From Prostheceraeus crozeri (lineage: Eukaryota; Platyhelminthes; Polycladida; Euryleptidae): a stretch of DNA of 64,000 nucleotides. The stretch is taken from assembly GCA_907163375.1 (NCBI GenBank), contig CAJQUW010001859.1:248001-312000 (forward strand), in the 5' to 3' direction. The notes beneath the pieces are model-generated. The model made no database searches. It was given only the letters and a program-made list of their open reading frames with translations, and was not told the origin of the DNA. The first letter of the stretch is position 1. Every line of letters begins with the position of its first letter. Both the position numbers and the translations under genes were made by a program. This document shows, one piece after another, positions 1-10,975 of this stretch.

Positions 1-424
1 TTTAAAGCGCACATGTGTAAATAATGTAGTATTCATATGAGCTTCAGGATGAGCATACATCAATGCTAACAAATACCGGCAAGCAAGTATGGAAGTCGAT
101 GTCGGTGGTCATTTAATTACTTCAGGCACTTCAAACCAGATCCAAGTCCAATTTGCGAGAGGTATAGCTGTCAATCAGCGTAAAACATGACAGGAGCAAT
201 GCCCTGCATAAGCAATCATTACAGTAGTTGAGAAATCTGCACACACTCACTGATACTTTCAAGGGTCTTTCATTATTTCCACACTTGCCTCTTCCTCACT
301 GGCACGAAAAAATGAGTTGAGGATCACAACATCAAAAACCTACAGATCCTATAGACATTGCCAATCCCAGATAATCCCATAATTACAACTTAAATTTAAT
401 GAAGAAAACTGAGATACAAGTAGG

Positions 425-620
425 CTGGCTATGCGGTGGAGGGATGCATCCCGATGTCCCCCTCTGGATCCGCCACTGGAAGTGACATCAGAAGTTATTT
501 AAATATGGATCAACAATCTATTTGTCTTGATAGCTGTCGTTGAAATAGCTGTTGTGTGAATATTTGATGAAAGTGATGAATGCAATCTTAACAAATCATT
601 CGCTTAACAATGCGCAAATT
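425..620 (+). repeat. 196 bp direct repeat, left copy, flanking Harbinger-1
   Basis: This stretch is repeated at 3234-3429 with no difference noticed. The uninterrupted right arm of the palindrome (about 7480-7680) has the sequence only once, so the second copy arose with the Harbinger insertion. Harbinger transposase normally makes a 3 bp target duplication, so 196 bp is anomalous. Confidence 0.9.
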
Positions 621-926
621 CCTATTTCAAAAGCCTATTTCACCAGACTTGAAGAGTGAAGAGTGATGATGAAGAGCGTTTCACAGTCTTTCACCTTCCG
701 TCACTCTTCACTCTTCAGTCTGCACTCATCAACTATCAAGAAGTCAGAATGATGATGTCATGTGTGAATGCTATAAATAGATCACAACATGCGCACGTCG
801 CGAAAATTAGTCTGTCACTGACCGCATGGAAACATAGGTAAACACATACAATACACGCAATATAATAGAGTTAAATGCTTTTCTTTGTTAGACTGAGAAT
901 CGATAGAGTCATATCTAGGCAGAGGT

Positions 927-1747
927 ATGACTTCAGACGCAAAGAACGAGTTGATACTGGATCTCATCGAGGAAAAAAAGAAAGGCTTTTTGGAAAGTTT
1001 TCTCCGGTACTAACTGCAAAGGACAAGCAAAGGGAGTAGGAGGACATCGCAAATCGCTTGGATGCCTGCGGGTATTTAGTTGTGCCGGAAAGTTCAAAGA
1101 TCCCACCTTGGAAATACCTGAGAGACACAATCTGGTCAACTAATTTGTAAGGCCGAACTCTGGTAAGCGCAAGCGGCTTGATGAAAATGCTATGAATGTC
1201 TACATTGCACATATTTCATTTTTCAGAAAAAGCGAGACAACATGCAGAAGACGGGATCATCTGGTGGCAGGGAGCGACAATATTCAAAGCTCAACCACAA
1301 GGTGCTGGAGGGATTCTCGGAGGGAATTCGCCAATTGTTCGTGGTCTTCCTGTTGCCGAGTCAACGCGACAATTTGACGGGGATTCAAATGAACGAGGGG
1401 ACAGGTTCGAAACCTCATTGGAGAATAATGAAAATGCAGTTGACGTTCAATGCGAAAGTGAAGTGATTGACTGTCACATGATTAAGCCAAAGAAAAGAAA
1501 GTCAACAACTATCTCATTACGTAATGTTGCAGAGATCGATGCTTTAAAGCGGAGGAATCTCGAATTAGAGGTAGAGTTGAAAGAAGCCAAATTGATAGAA
1601 GTTCAACGACGTACTGAGATGCACAGTGTAAGCATTGAGAAGATGAAGGAAGAAACAGAATTGATCAAATTGCGAAGAAAAAAAATTCAGTCCGATCTGT
1701 ATGATGCGGGAGTTTCTTGCTCGCCACTTAAGTATCTTGACCTTTGA
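927..1747 (+). pseudogene. Harbinger-1 Myb/SANT-like DNA-binding partner protein, broken
   Basis: The gene opens with ATG at 927 (MTSDAKNELILDLIEEKKKG). A Myb/SANT-like helix set follows, recognisable by WEDIAN-type and PPWKYLRDTIW motifs. The reading shifts frame near 990 and has a stop where the family has Trp (GAG TAG GAG for REWED). A probable short intron lies at about 1147-1226 (GTAAGG to TTTTCAG). After it the family motif KKRDN...TGSSGG appears, but not in the frame the splice would give. The tail (about 1500-1747) is a Glu/Lys-rich coiled coil ending in SPLKYLDL. An AATAAA lies at 1763. In Harbinger elements this protein brings the transposase to the nucleus and to the element ends. 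Confidence 0.7.
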
Positions 1748-1946
1748 GTGGTGACACATTCAAATAAACTTTCTGGAATAATCAATTTTTTTTTGTCGTC
1801 AATGTTACCCAACAGTTTTTGATGTTTCAAATTCGCTATGCACTATGTATTTGCTTGTCATTTGTGACCTTCCCCAGTTACTAAGTTGTCAAAAATCAAA
1901 AATAGCAAAATGACTTTCATCCAGAAATCAATTTATAGAATAGAAA

Positions 1947-3012
1947 TTAGGAATCAGGATGAACAGAAATCTGTTGAATAATGCTTGAACGGGGATCATT
2001 CCCTGAAATGATTGGCCCATCGCCATCAACATCTGAGTCAGAAGTCGTGTCAATTTCGATGTCCTCAGCAGCAGCATCTTTCATGCATATATTATTCAAA
2101 ACACAACATGCCTTGAATATCTCTCCGGCGTACTTTGGACTCACACGTGGAGGTATGTTTAGGCATTGAAATCTCTGTTTCAATACTCCAAAGAAGCACT
2201 CAATTAGGCGACGTGTCGATTGGTGAATGCGATTAAAATTCATCTCATTGTCACTGGACGCGTCACCACCAATTGGAGGGATCAACCAAGGTTTCAATGC
2301 ATATCCAGAGTCGCCAATGATTATTGCATTTGAGAAGGGCCGCCAACCGGATTCAAATGTGTTATTGAGCTGACTGTTGCGCAACACCCGTTTGTCATTC
2401 ACCCGACCGGGCCAACGTGATGAAACGTAGAAAGCTTCCATTCGTGGGCTACACCAATCAGTTCAGGGAATGGTCTCCGTTCCTGTCAACAAAATGCTCT
2501 TCGTCCAAACTGGGTGCCATGATTTTTATGAGCGTACCGTCAATGCATCCACAGACTCTCGGCATGCCTGCAATGTTGCGAGAGCGAAGAGGAATTTCTA
2601 ACAAGTCAACGATGTTACTTGGCCAACATACGCATTTGTCAAAGAGCTTGTTGTTCAGTGCATCTACCACTTTGCACACACTGCGGCAAACAGTAGCACT
2701 TGACATGCCATGTGCATATCCAATGACTTTATAGAATGCACCTGTGGCAAGGAATCGAAGGCACGTTAATAACGTCTGTTTGGGAGTCAGTGCGTGATTT
2801 CTATCGCTTGGACTTGAGATTGAGCTTCCAATTTCAAGGAGAACCTCATCAGCTTGCGAAGCTGTTAGACGAAATCTTTCTTTGAAATCGTTGACACCAA
2901 AATTAATTCGCTCTTTGTATAATCTTCTTTTTCTTGTGTGGCTCCATACAATAGGGTCCAAGTTCTCATCGCTGTCTGATGAATCCATTGCTATCCAGTG
3001 TCCTATCTTCAA
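1947..3012 (-). pseudogene. Harbinger-1 DDE transposase (HARBI1 family), frameshifted
   Basis: The N-terminal part (3012-2458) holds the helical region and the first catalytic Asp in GCIDGTLIKI. The C-terminal part (2441-1947) holds the second Asp in IIIGDSGYALKPWL and the catalytic Glu in RRLIECFFGVLKQRF. The triad is therefore present, but the frame breaks between the two parts, shortly after the motif DRNGDHSLN. The total of about 350 residues is normal for the family. The protein would cut and join the element ends together with the Myb-like partner. The start is probably the Met at MDSSDSDEN, eight codons into the open frame. Divergence and the break suggest an old or dead copy. Confidence 0.88.
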
Positions 3013-3233
3013 GTAAAGTGCAGATGCAGTGTGCGTTCGAGATTTGATTGAAGTGCAACATACCCTCTCATCAACTTAGATACTGAAATTGAACAGAGTT
3101 TGGAGGGAATTCCAATCATGATGCAAAATTGACTGCTTTGGTGAAATCGGAACCGTATGAGTGGTAAAGAGAATCTTTACTCATCACTCATCAATCATCA
3201 CTCTTCACTCTTCAAGTCTGGTGAAATAGGCCC

Positions 3234-3429
3234 CTGGCTATGCGGTGGAGGGATGCATCCCGATGTCCCCCTCTGGATCCGCCACTGGAAGTGACATCAG
3301 AAGTTATTTAAATATGGATCAACAATCTATTTGTCTTGATAGCTGTCGTTGAAATAGCTGTTGTGTGAATATTTGATGAAAGTGATGAATGCAATCTTAA
3401 CAAATCATTCGCTTAACAATGCGCAAATT
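3234..3429 (+). repeat. 196 bp direct repeat, right copy, flanking Harbinger-1
   Basis: Second copy of 425-620. Its right edge continues into TTTGTCGACCCC, which matches the right arm of the palindrome, so this copy keeps the original right-hand junction while the left copy keeps the original left-hand one. Confidence 0.9.
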
Positions 3430-3573
3430 TTTGTCGACCCCTATATACCCATATAAGAGTGCTTAAGAAGACATTTTGTGTTAGCGATTTGAAAATTGTA
3501 CAGAAATCCTCAATTATATCGCTTTCGCTTCCGGATGTCCAATATGCAGTAAACTTCATTCAAAGCGCATATT

Positions 3574-3995
3574 GATGTTAGAGTGCTTACAAAGCAGGGC
3601 GCACACTTTGATTTGTGGATCTCGCTGCCAATGTGCCGATTTTGAAAGAGTTGAGTTTGTTTTTAAGAAAGCTTCCAAATGTGAATGGAATGTTAATAAC
3701 CCTCTTCATCAGTTGATTCCTAAACGACTGAAATACAGCGGACATTTGTGCTTGTCTCATTGTAGAACTGAAAGAAGACAACGCACATTTATTCCGCATG
3801 AATGTTCACTTGTAAATTTCGAATAACTTGACGTATAAATTGTATATATTATCTTTGTGTTTCAAGGGATCTGCGTGATTTTCAGTGTCTTGTGAATAAA
3901 CGTCTTACTCACGTATTTACTTATGGATTTTATTATTCAAATAATAATGATAAAAATATACGATATTATTATTATTTGACACTAGCCTAACAAGG
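3574..3995 (+). mobile_element. LINE 3' fragment in left palindrome arm
   Basis: The open frame 3574-3826 reads as the extreme C-terminus of a LINE reverse transcriptase: LQSRAHTLICGSRCQC, then PLHQLIPKRL, then RTERRQRTFIPHECSL. The same order of motifs ends the LINEs at 4746-5636 and 49237-50390. After the stop come AATAAA (about 3895) and an ATT-rich tail ending near 3980, as in those two copies. RT catalytic motifs are absent, so this is a 5'-truncated dead fragment. Confidence 0.7.
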
Positions 3996-4190
3996 CGCTC
4001 TATAAAATTCGTTGCATGTGTTAACAAGAATATTTTTTGTAAAGCAAAATGAAGATACAATGAACATCTGCAGCCCCGCTTTACTGCTTTGTAAGGTGTC
4101 CTGGCTTCGGTAGAAAAACAATCTGGTCATCTTGATCTAGCTACTTAAAATCTTGTCTGAAGATGCAGTGCGCGGTTCTTTTCATATTCT

Positions 4191-4344
4191 TCAAGCAACG
4201 GAGGGAAAACCACGATTGACCGGTGTAGTCGTATTTAATTCAGCGACAAGTTTCGACCGGTGCTTCGGTTTCGAACGGTCGAAACTTGTCGCTGAATTAA
4301 AGACGACTACACCGGTCAATCGTGGTTTTCCCTCCGTTGCTTGA
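4191..4344. repeat. 154 bp hairpin nested in left arm (MITE-like)
   Basis: Two arms of about 68 bp starting TCAAGCAACGGAGGG form a near-perfect stem around a loop of about 18 bases. I saw one substitution between the arms. It has the look of a miniature inverted-repeat element, but no target duplication is clear and I cannot assign a superfamily. Confidence 0.8.
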
Positions 4345-4745
4345 AAAATTAAAATCTTGTGTAGGTTTGACCCAGCGTCAAGAACGAGTTTTGTCCCTTG
4401 AGATAGACGCAGTCGAAAGAATTTGCGCCATTGCCATTTCAAGTGTTTTTTTTTGGAGGTATGAATGCGTAAACTGCTGTTCAACCAAATCAAATGCAAT
4501 ATTATCGCTTCAAATGCAAAATGAAGGGTTGAAAGTAGTAAAGACTCAGCTTTTCCTTATTTTTTTAGCTTGTTGAGACCCACCCAAATTGTTTGCAGAT
4601 TAAGTTATTAGTAAGTGCACTTGAGTAACTCTTCTCTTTTAAAAGACTGGTCTCTTTCGAATGACAACATCCATCGAATGTGCTCTACCTCTAACTTGGC
4701 AAATGGTGGAATGAAATCGGTTGGTTCGATTCATGCAATAGGACC

Positions 4746-5636
4746 CATATATTTTCCAGTGACCTGGTGGCTAAATCCTCAACTACCACATTAGTGAAAT
4801 ATGCAGACGACATCAATATGGTTATACCTATAAAGAAAGGCAGTGACGCAAAGAAAAGTATTCTTGAGGAAATCTGGAATATTGAGGAATGGTGCCAACT
4901 AAATAAACTTGTCCTCAACAAACAGAAATCTTGCGTGTTGCTATGTGACAGGCGTGGGTCATTTTCTAATATTCCGCTTCCTATTCCTGTAGCTTCAAAA
5001 CTGCACATACTCGGAGTTGTCCTGAATAACAAGCTGACATGGGACGATCATGTTTCCAATATTTTGTCAAAAGGTAATAGACGATTCTTCATCTTAAGGA
5101 AATTGAAGAAGTTTGTGACATCGGTTGAACTTCAGCAAGTTTACAACGGCTTGATCCGATCAATTTTGGAGTACTCCTGCCCTGTCTATGTGTCACTCCC
5201 GAAGAAACTCGATAGTAAATTACAGAGACTAGACACTCGTGCTCAGCGGTACATAAACCATCAGACTCATGACAACTCACCTAGTGCAACAACACATGCT
5301 CTACTCTTCGTCAGAAGAGAGAAGATCGCCAAACGACTCTTCCTGAAGGCACCTGGTTCTAAAAGCCATCTTCTGAACAAATACATTCCGAAGCGACTTC
5401 AACACAGCAAGCACTACACATACAAACTTACTCGTACTGAAAGGTATCAAGGATCCTTCTTTTCACGAGTCACTAAATTACTTAATAGCAGTTTGTAATA
5501 ACTATTTTTCTTGAGACATTCTTAACTTGTAACTTGACTTTTAGCTTTCTATGGTGATGATTCGTATATCAGTATCCTATGTCTGTACGATTTTCAATTA
5601 TTTTTGAAATAAACGCTCTATTATTATTATTATTAT
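4746..5636 (+). mobile_element. 5'-truncated LINE in palindrome spacer
   Basis: The fragment starts exactly where the left palindrome arm ends and finishes with an (ATT)n tail at about 5617-5636, preceded by AATAAA near 5607. It encodes the C-terminal part of a LINE RT. The exact match of its 5' limit to the arm edge means that either the truncation point or the palindrome breakpoint fixed both. Confidence 0.85.
4767..5498 (+). pseudogene. LINE reverse transcriptase, C-terminal fragment
   Basis: The frame of about 240 residues is open. It starts a few residues before RT motif C (VKYADDINM, with catalytic Asp-Asp) and continues through the thumb region (LHILGVVLNNKLTWDDHV) to the C-terminal RTERYQGSFFSRVTKLLN. 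Palm motifs A and B and the endonuclease are missing, so no activity is possible. TKLLNSSL is the natural C-terminus, followed by the 3' UTR and ATT tail. It is related to, but clearly different from, the copy at 49263-50240. Confidence 0.88.
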
Positions 5637-5870
5637 ATATGACACATCACGTCTTTGTCAGTTGTGCTCGTGCAGATGAAGATTGAACTAAGATGCTGAA
5701 GTGAATGACTGAATGACGAATGTGCATCCTCAGGGTTAAACAGAGTACAGCGTTGCACAAGGCTAATTTACCACAATGAGATAAATTCAATTCTGGTAAC
5801 GTGACATTAGACGGGCAAAATCAATCAATACGGCATGTGAAAACCAATGGAACAAATTAAGTCAACAAAG

Positions 5871-6165
5871 GTATTTAATTGTATATCTTTAATAAGTAGG
5901 AAACACCGTTGTACTCAGTACTGCGATTAATTTTTGGCTGTCTATCTTTGATTCTAAGAGCCTCAACAATGCTAATCTCATAATCTGTATTGCCTTTGTA
6001 CATTATTTAAAATTGTTGATCAATTTCTGAGTTACATCTACTGCAGTTATGCAAATGCTCATTAATTGCTGTCGGACTCTTTTTATGTTCATCAATCCGC
6101 TGTTGAAGTCGGCGTTTAGTTTTGCCAAGCATATGAATGATCAATTTATGAATTTTCATGCTTTC
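5871..6165 (-). pseudogene. GIY-YIG endonuclease remnant of a retroelement
   Basis: Read on the minus strand, this segment encodes MLGKTKRRLQQRIDEHKKS, the core helix of a GIY-YIG nuclease (G-K-T-x-R-x-L-x-x-R-x-x-x-H). After a stop in the same frame comes VEALRIKDRQPKIN, which carries the family's catalytic Glu and the P-x-I-N motif. The N-terminal GIY strand is missing because the palindrome arm begins at 6169. Such domains sit at the C-terminus of Penelope-like and some other retroelements. A stretch of its 3' UTR (5768-5828) recurs on the plus strand at 8388-8450. Confidence 0.7.
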
Positions 6166-6568
6166 ATGGTCCTATTGCATGAATCGAACCAATCGATTTC
6201 ATTCCACCATTTGCCAAGTTAGAGGTAGAGCACATTCGATGGATGTTGTCATTCGAAAGAGACCAGTCTTTTAAAAGAGAAGAGTTACTCAAGTGCACTT
6301 ACTAATAACTTAATCTGCAAACAATTTGGGTGGGTCTCAACAAGCTAAAAAAATAAGGAAAAGCTGAGTCTTTACTACTTTCAACCCTTCATTTTGCATT
6401 TGAAGCGATAATATTGCATTTGATTTGGTTGAACAGCAGTTTACGCATTCATACCTCCAAAAAAAAACACTTGAAATGGCAATGGCGCAAATTCTTTCGA
6501 CTGCGTCTATCTCAAGGGACAAAACTCGTTCTTGACGCTGGGTCAAACCTACACAAGATTTTAATTTT

Positions 6569-6722
6569 TCAAGCAACGGAGGGAAAACCACGATTGACCG
6601 GTGTAGTCGTCTTTAATTCAGCGACAAGTTTCGACCGTTCGAAACCGAAGCACCGGTCGAAACTTGTCGCTGAATTAAATACGACTACACCGGTCAATCG
6701 TGGTTTTCCCTCCGTTGCTTGA
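6569..6722. repeat. 154 bp hairpin nested in right arm
   Basis: Mirror copy of 4191-4344, with the same stem and loop. Confidence 0.8.
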
Positions 6723-6917
6723 AGAATATGAAAAGAACCGCGCACTGCATCTTCAGACAAGATTTTAAGTAGCTAGATCAAGATGACCAGATTGTTTTTC
6801 TACCGAAGCCAGGACACCTTACAAAGCAGTAAAGCGGGGCTGCAGATGTTCATTGTATCTTCATTTTGCTTTACAAAAAATATTCTTGTTAACACATGCA
6901 ACGAATTTTATAGAGCG

Positions 6918-7339
6918 CCTTGTTAGGCTAGTGTCAAATAATAATAATATCGTATATTTTTATCATTATTATTTGAATAATAAAATCCATAAGTAAATAC
7001 GTGAGTAAGACGTTTATTCACAAGACACTGAAAATCACGCAGATCCCTTGAAACACAAAGATAATATATACAATTTATACGTCAAGTTATTCGAAATTTA
7101 CAAGTGAACATTCATGCGGAATAAATGTGCGTTGTCTTCTTTCAGTTCTACAATGAGACAAGCACAAATGTCCGCTGTATTTCAGTCGTTTAGGAATCAA
7201 CTGATGAAGAGGGTTATTAACATTCCATTCACATTTGGAAGCTTTCTTAAAAACAAACTCAACTCTTTCAAAATCGGCACATTGGCAGCGAGATCCACAA
7301 ATCAAAGTGTGCGCCCTGCTTTGTAAGCACTCTAACATC
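6918..7339 (-). mobile_element. LINE 3' fragment in right palindrome arm
   Basis: Mirror copy of 3574-3995 on the minus strand, with the same C-terminal RT residues and ATT-rich tail. Confidence 0.7.
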
Positions 7340-8103
7340 AATATGCGCTTTGAATGAAGTTTACTGCATATTGGACATCCGGAAGCGAAAGCGATATAAT
7401 TGAGGATTTCTGTACAATTTTCAAATCGCTAACACAAAATGTCTTCTTAAGCACTCTTATATGGGTATATAGGGGTCGACAAAAATTTGCGCATTGTTAA
7501 GCGAATGATTTGTTAAGATTGCATTCATCACTTTCATCAAATATTCACACAACAGCTATTTCAACGACAGCTATCAAGACAAATAGATTGTTGATCCATA
7601 TTTAAATAACTTCTGATGTCACTTCCAGTGGCGGATCCAGAGGGGGACATCGGGATGCATCCCTCCACCGCATAGCCAGCCTACTTGTATCTCAGTTTTC
7701 TTCATTAAATTTATGTTGTAATTATGGGATTATCTGGGATTGGCAATGTCTATAGGATCTGTAGGTTTTTGATGTTGTGATCCTCAACTCATTTTTTCGT
7801 GCCAGTGAGGAAGAGGCAAGTGTGGAAATAATGAAAGACCCTTGAAAGTATCAGTGAGTGTGTGCAGATTTCTCAACTACTGTAATGATTGCTTATGCAG
7901 GGCATTGCTCCTGTCATGTTTTACGCTGATTGACAGCTATACCTCTCGCAAATTGGACTTGGATCTGGTTTGAAGTGCCTGAAGTAATTAAATGACCACC
8001 GACATCGACTTCCATACTTGCTTGCCGGTATTTGTTAGCATTGATGTATGCTCATCCTGAAGCTCATATGAATACTACATTATTTACACATGTGCGCTTT
8101 AAA

Positions 8104-8640
8104 AACTGCGATAAAATCATCACGTTGCTGCAATTATATCTACTTACTGCAAATTGAAATGAAGGATTCTAGAACAAAATTACCTCTGCTTCTAACCTAG
8201 CATTTCGTTGACAATCATTTTAGATTTTTACAAACGTTCTATTTTTCGAAGAACTAATTTAGTATGTACTAAGGTCTGTAAGTATAGGCTGCGAATAAGA
8301 TAAAGAAACTAACTATTTCAAATTTTGATGAAGCGTACAAATATGCAGACATACATGTGCTGGTATTTCTAAAAGCTTCTATATTCGTATTGATTGATTT
8401 TGCCCGTCTAAAGTCACGTTACCAGAATTGAATTTATCTCATTGCAGCGAACCATCAGTTAGCGCCAACGCTGTGTGCAAAGTATCATACTAATTTACCA
8501 ATCATCATTTTTATCTGTCAGTCGTTTTATATTAATATTCATTTTCTGTTCATCTACGTCTCTATAAATTTTCAATGCAGATGTGGATGTTGGCTGCTAT
8601 ATTCGATATTAGCTATCAAGGGTGTAGAACAGAATCAGCC
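8104..8640. other. No gene seen; contains a repeat fragment
   Basis: No coding signal. 8388-8450 matches the reverse complement of 5768-5828 (shared ATTGATTGATTTTGCCCG and flanks), so a second copy of the GIY-YIG element's 3' UTR lies just outside the palindrome. Confidence 0.6.
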
Positions 8641-9440
8641 CCGGAATTTCCCTGAGTTTTCCGTGTATTTTCATGTTTTCCAGACAACAGTGCAGGAATA
8701 GGCCTATCTCTCCACGCAATCGCTTGTTGAGCCGTTGACAACCTACATATTTTGTTTTCTAGCTCATCCAAATTTGCAGGGTGACTCTGGCACACATTTC
8801 TTTAAAATCCCCAAAGAATAAAGTCACAATGCACTGAATCTGGTAGTCTCGGAAGCCGCTCCAAAGCCCAACGCTTGGGATAATTGTTGTATAAGTAATT
8901 TACGATGGGTCAGTATAGTGCTCTGGAGTTTCGTTCTGCATTCTGATCGTTTGAGATAATCGGCATGCAGACAGTGGCGAAGAGAAGTTTTTTAACCATT
9001 CATTGAGTTCCTCGAACGACATATCGCTCGCTAAATTGCGCCTCATCATGAGGAAATACCTGCCCAAACTTTTAGACCGCGCTGATCCATGGATTTTGTT
9101 TGAAGACGACGTTTGCTGAGACCAGGCGGATCCACTAAAACAGCTAGCTTTCCAGACGTCTAACCACTCCACATGAAATCCTTCACTTTTCTTAAAGACG
9201 CGTTCTCGCAACTGTGTGTCGTCGTGACATTGTTGATAGAAAGCATTAGAGCTACAGATAAATAACATATTAAATTTGAATGGAGAAATTTTTGAATATG
9301 TTGGATTTGCTGACGAAATAAATAATATTTTTATCATTTGAAATTAATCTCATTCTGAATTTAATTCAATAGTTATATTCTTCAACTCAGAATTTTCAAA
9401 ATCCCTGAGTTTTTCCGGTTTTCCATGCTTTCCAGATCGC
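8641..9440. repeat. Segment bounded by 45 bp direct repeats; holds an unrecognised ORF
   Basis: GAATTT...TCCCTGAGTTTT...TTTTCCAGA occurs at about 8645-8688 and again at 9391-9437 in the same orientation. Between them the minus strand is open from 9337 to 8900 (145 codons, with motifs such as EGFHVEWLDVWKAS and MSFEELNEWLKN). I do not recognise this protein; it could be a decayed transposase fragment or chance. The paired repeats suggest one mobile-element unit. Confidence 0.4.
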
Positions 9441-10975
9441 TATGCACCCTATAATCGATTTTTGTCTTGAAATCCATACTCAAATAACATTATGAAGTTC
9501 TCATCAACAATAAATCCTAGAAAAACATGAAACATTTCGTTCATGAGATCTATCGAAAAATGTACCATGGCTCCTAACCAAGGAAGAACACGTGCCAAGG
9601 CTCCCTGATTGTTATCAAGAAGATAGACATTTTAATATTGCCCACGATGCGTGTTTAAGCCCTCGTTGTTATAGTTGTTAATTGCCTCTTTGTTGCTTGT
9701 CTGCAACTGCAGATTGCCATTGAATTTATATGAATTTATATTTAATTTATATAAATTGAATTGATAGGGTGAATTTGTGCTAGATTTTATTTTCTTTATG
9801 CTGTTGATATGACAATTGGCATTTGAAACGGGAACGCTTCACCTCATTTCGGTAATTCTGCTGTTGGAATGTCAGCAATGAACTCGAAGTGTTATTAATG
9901 TTGTGAATGGTCATGTCATTCGGCAGTTGACATGTCTATAGTTAATATGAAACGGATGATTAGCTTCTTGATCGGTCAAACCTATATAACTTTGTGAAAC
10001 ACTTAACTTATGAGATGAATAAGATCACTCATCATAACTGGACATTTGAGCATTAATGCGCTCGCAAATGCGAAGCCTGTACTACTATTAATATGAAATG
10101 CCTTTTTACATAAAATTCGTCTATATGAAGCATAGAAATTGATAACAATAAAACCGCTAGAATGAAAGTAAAGCCTCATACAATGCACAATAATGGCACA
10201 AAAATCGCCCGCATTTCCACTTAGATACACTTGTCAACGGCTGTATCATTGGCATAGAATCAGTCACATGTACAATTCTAAGCTTTTCATTGGTTCTCCA
10301 TGCCCCAACTTAGTTCCCCCGGATGTGCCGCGACCTTGATTCAATTTCCATTCTAGTCAACTTTGGATAAACAATCTATTTATTTGATATGAAGGGTAAA
10401 AAGACTTTCATATGATTTGTTGTATCGGATTCACTGACACCAAGTGTATTCAGCATGAAAATGTTCTTCGTTTTTCCATCGCTAATGGATTTATGTCTTA
10501 GGTGATGCAGCGAAGGACTGAATTTGATCGTTTTCTCATATTCTTTACCAAAAAGTAAAACGAGCTAAGTAAAATGTTGTGTCAGAAAGTGGAATGGAAA
10601 TGCATAGGGTTTGCGTGGAAGAAGAAATTGTTGTCTTAAAAATAGCGATTAAATGTTGGATGACGCGCCAAGTCGGAGATTTAATTTGCAGTATTTTAGA
10701 AAAAGACGGATCGCATGTTCAACTATGAAAACGAATGGTGCACTTTTCACTTATCCAAATCACAAATATCCACGCAGTTCAGTAAAAATAAATAAGTAAA
10801 TAAATCCGAAACAAGCTTTGTCGTTCTCCTGTCATTTAATGGCTTTGAATCAAAACGGATATTGATAGAAATCCTTCTTCTCGAACAATGGCAAGATTCC
10901 CTTATTTCTGTATCCAAGCTATACTCCAACAATTACTGCAGTAGAAGTCAATATAGTATTATCAAGGCCTTTAGG
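9441..10975. other. No gene seen; contains one copy of a dispersed repeat
   Basis: AT-rich without coding signal. 10116-10365 is about 85% similar by eye to the reverse complement of 52128-52372, including the shared GATGTGCCGCGACCTTGA-like core, so it is a copy of an interspersed repeat of unknown class. Confidence 0.6.

Larger units (their letters stand above)
621..3233. mobile_element. PIF/Harbinger DNA transposon, degenerate (Harbinger-1)
   Basis: Terminal inverted repeats of about 37 bp start with GCCTATTTCACCAGACTTG at 633 and end with the complement at 3231. Inside are the two genes typical of the superfamily: a Myb/SANT-like partner on the plus strand (927-1747) and a DDE transposase on the minus strand (1947-3012), ending towards each other. 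Both are broken, so this copy is not autonomous. An extra 12 bp (CCTATTTCAAAA) sits outside the left terminal repeat and CC outside the right one. No 3 bp target duplication is visible; the element lies instead between two copies of a 196 bp host segment. It is absent from the right palindrome arm, so it came after the palindrome formed. Confidence 0.9.
1..8103. repeat. Giant imperfect palindrome (inverted repeat) with 1.4 kb spacer
   Basis: Positions 1-4745 (left arm) and 6169-8103 (right arm) are reverse complements once the 2809 bp Harbinger-related insertion in the left arm is set aside; each arm is about 1.93 kb. I saw only two substitutions and one single-base indel in the stretches compared by eye, so the arms are recent or kept alike by gene conversion. 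The left arm is cut by the window edge, so the true end is unknown. Each arm holds a LINE 3' fragment, a 154 bp hairpin and a hAT-like terminus (CAGTGGCGGATCC, ending at 475 in the left arm and starting near 7625 in the right). The spacer 4746-6168 is not palindromic. An assembly artefact cannot be excluded, but the one-sided insertion argues against a simple fold-back chimera. Confidence 0.93.

Noticed and set aside
5660-5720. A hammerhead at the 3' end of the GIY-YIG remnant (CCTGAGGATG near 5735 on the minus strand)
   Set aside because: The CUGAGGA box occurs but I found no matching GAAA box or stem II at a sensible distance.
1-8103. Palindrome as a pure assembly artefact
   Set aside because: The Harbinger is in one arm only, the arms differ at a few bases and the spacer is unique; still not excluded without long reads.
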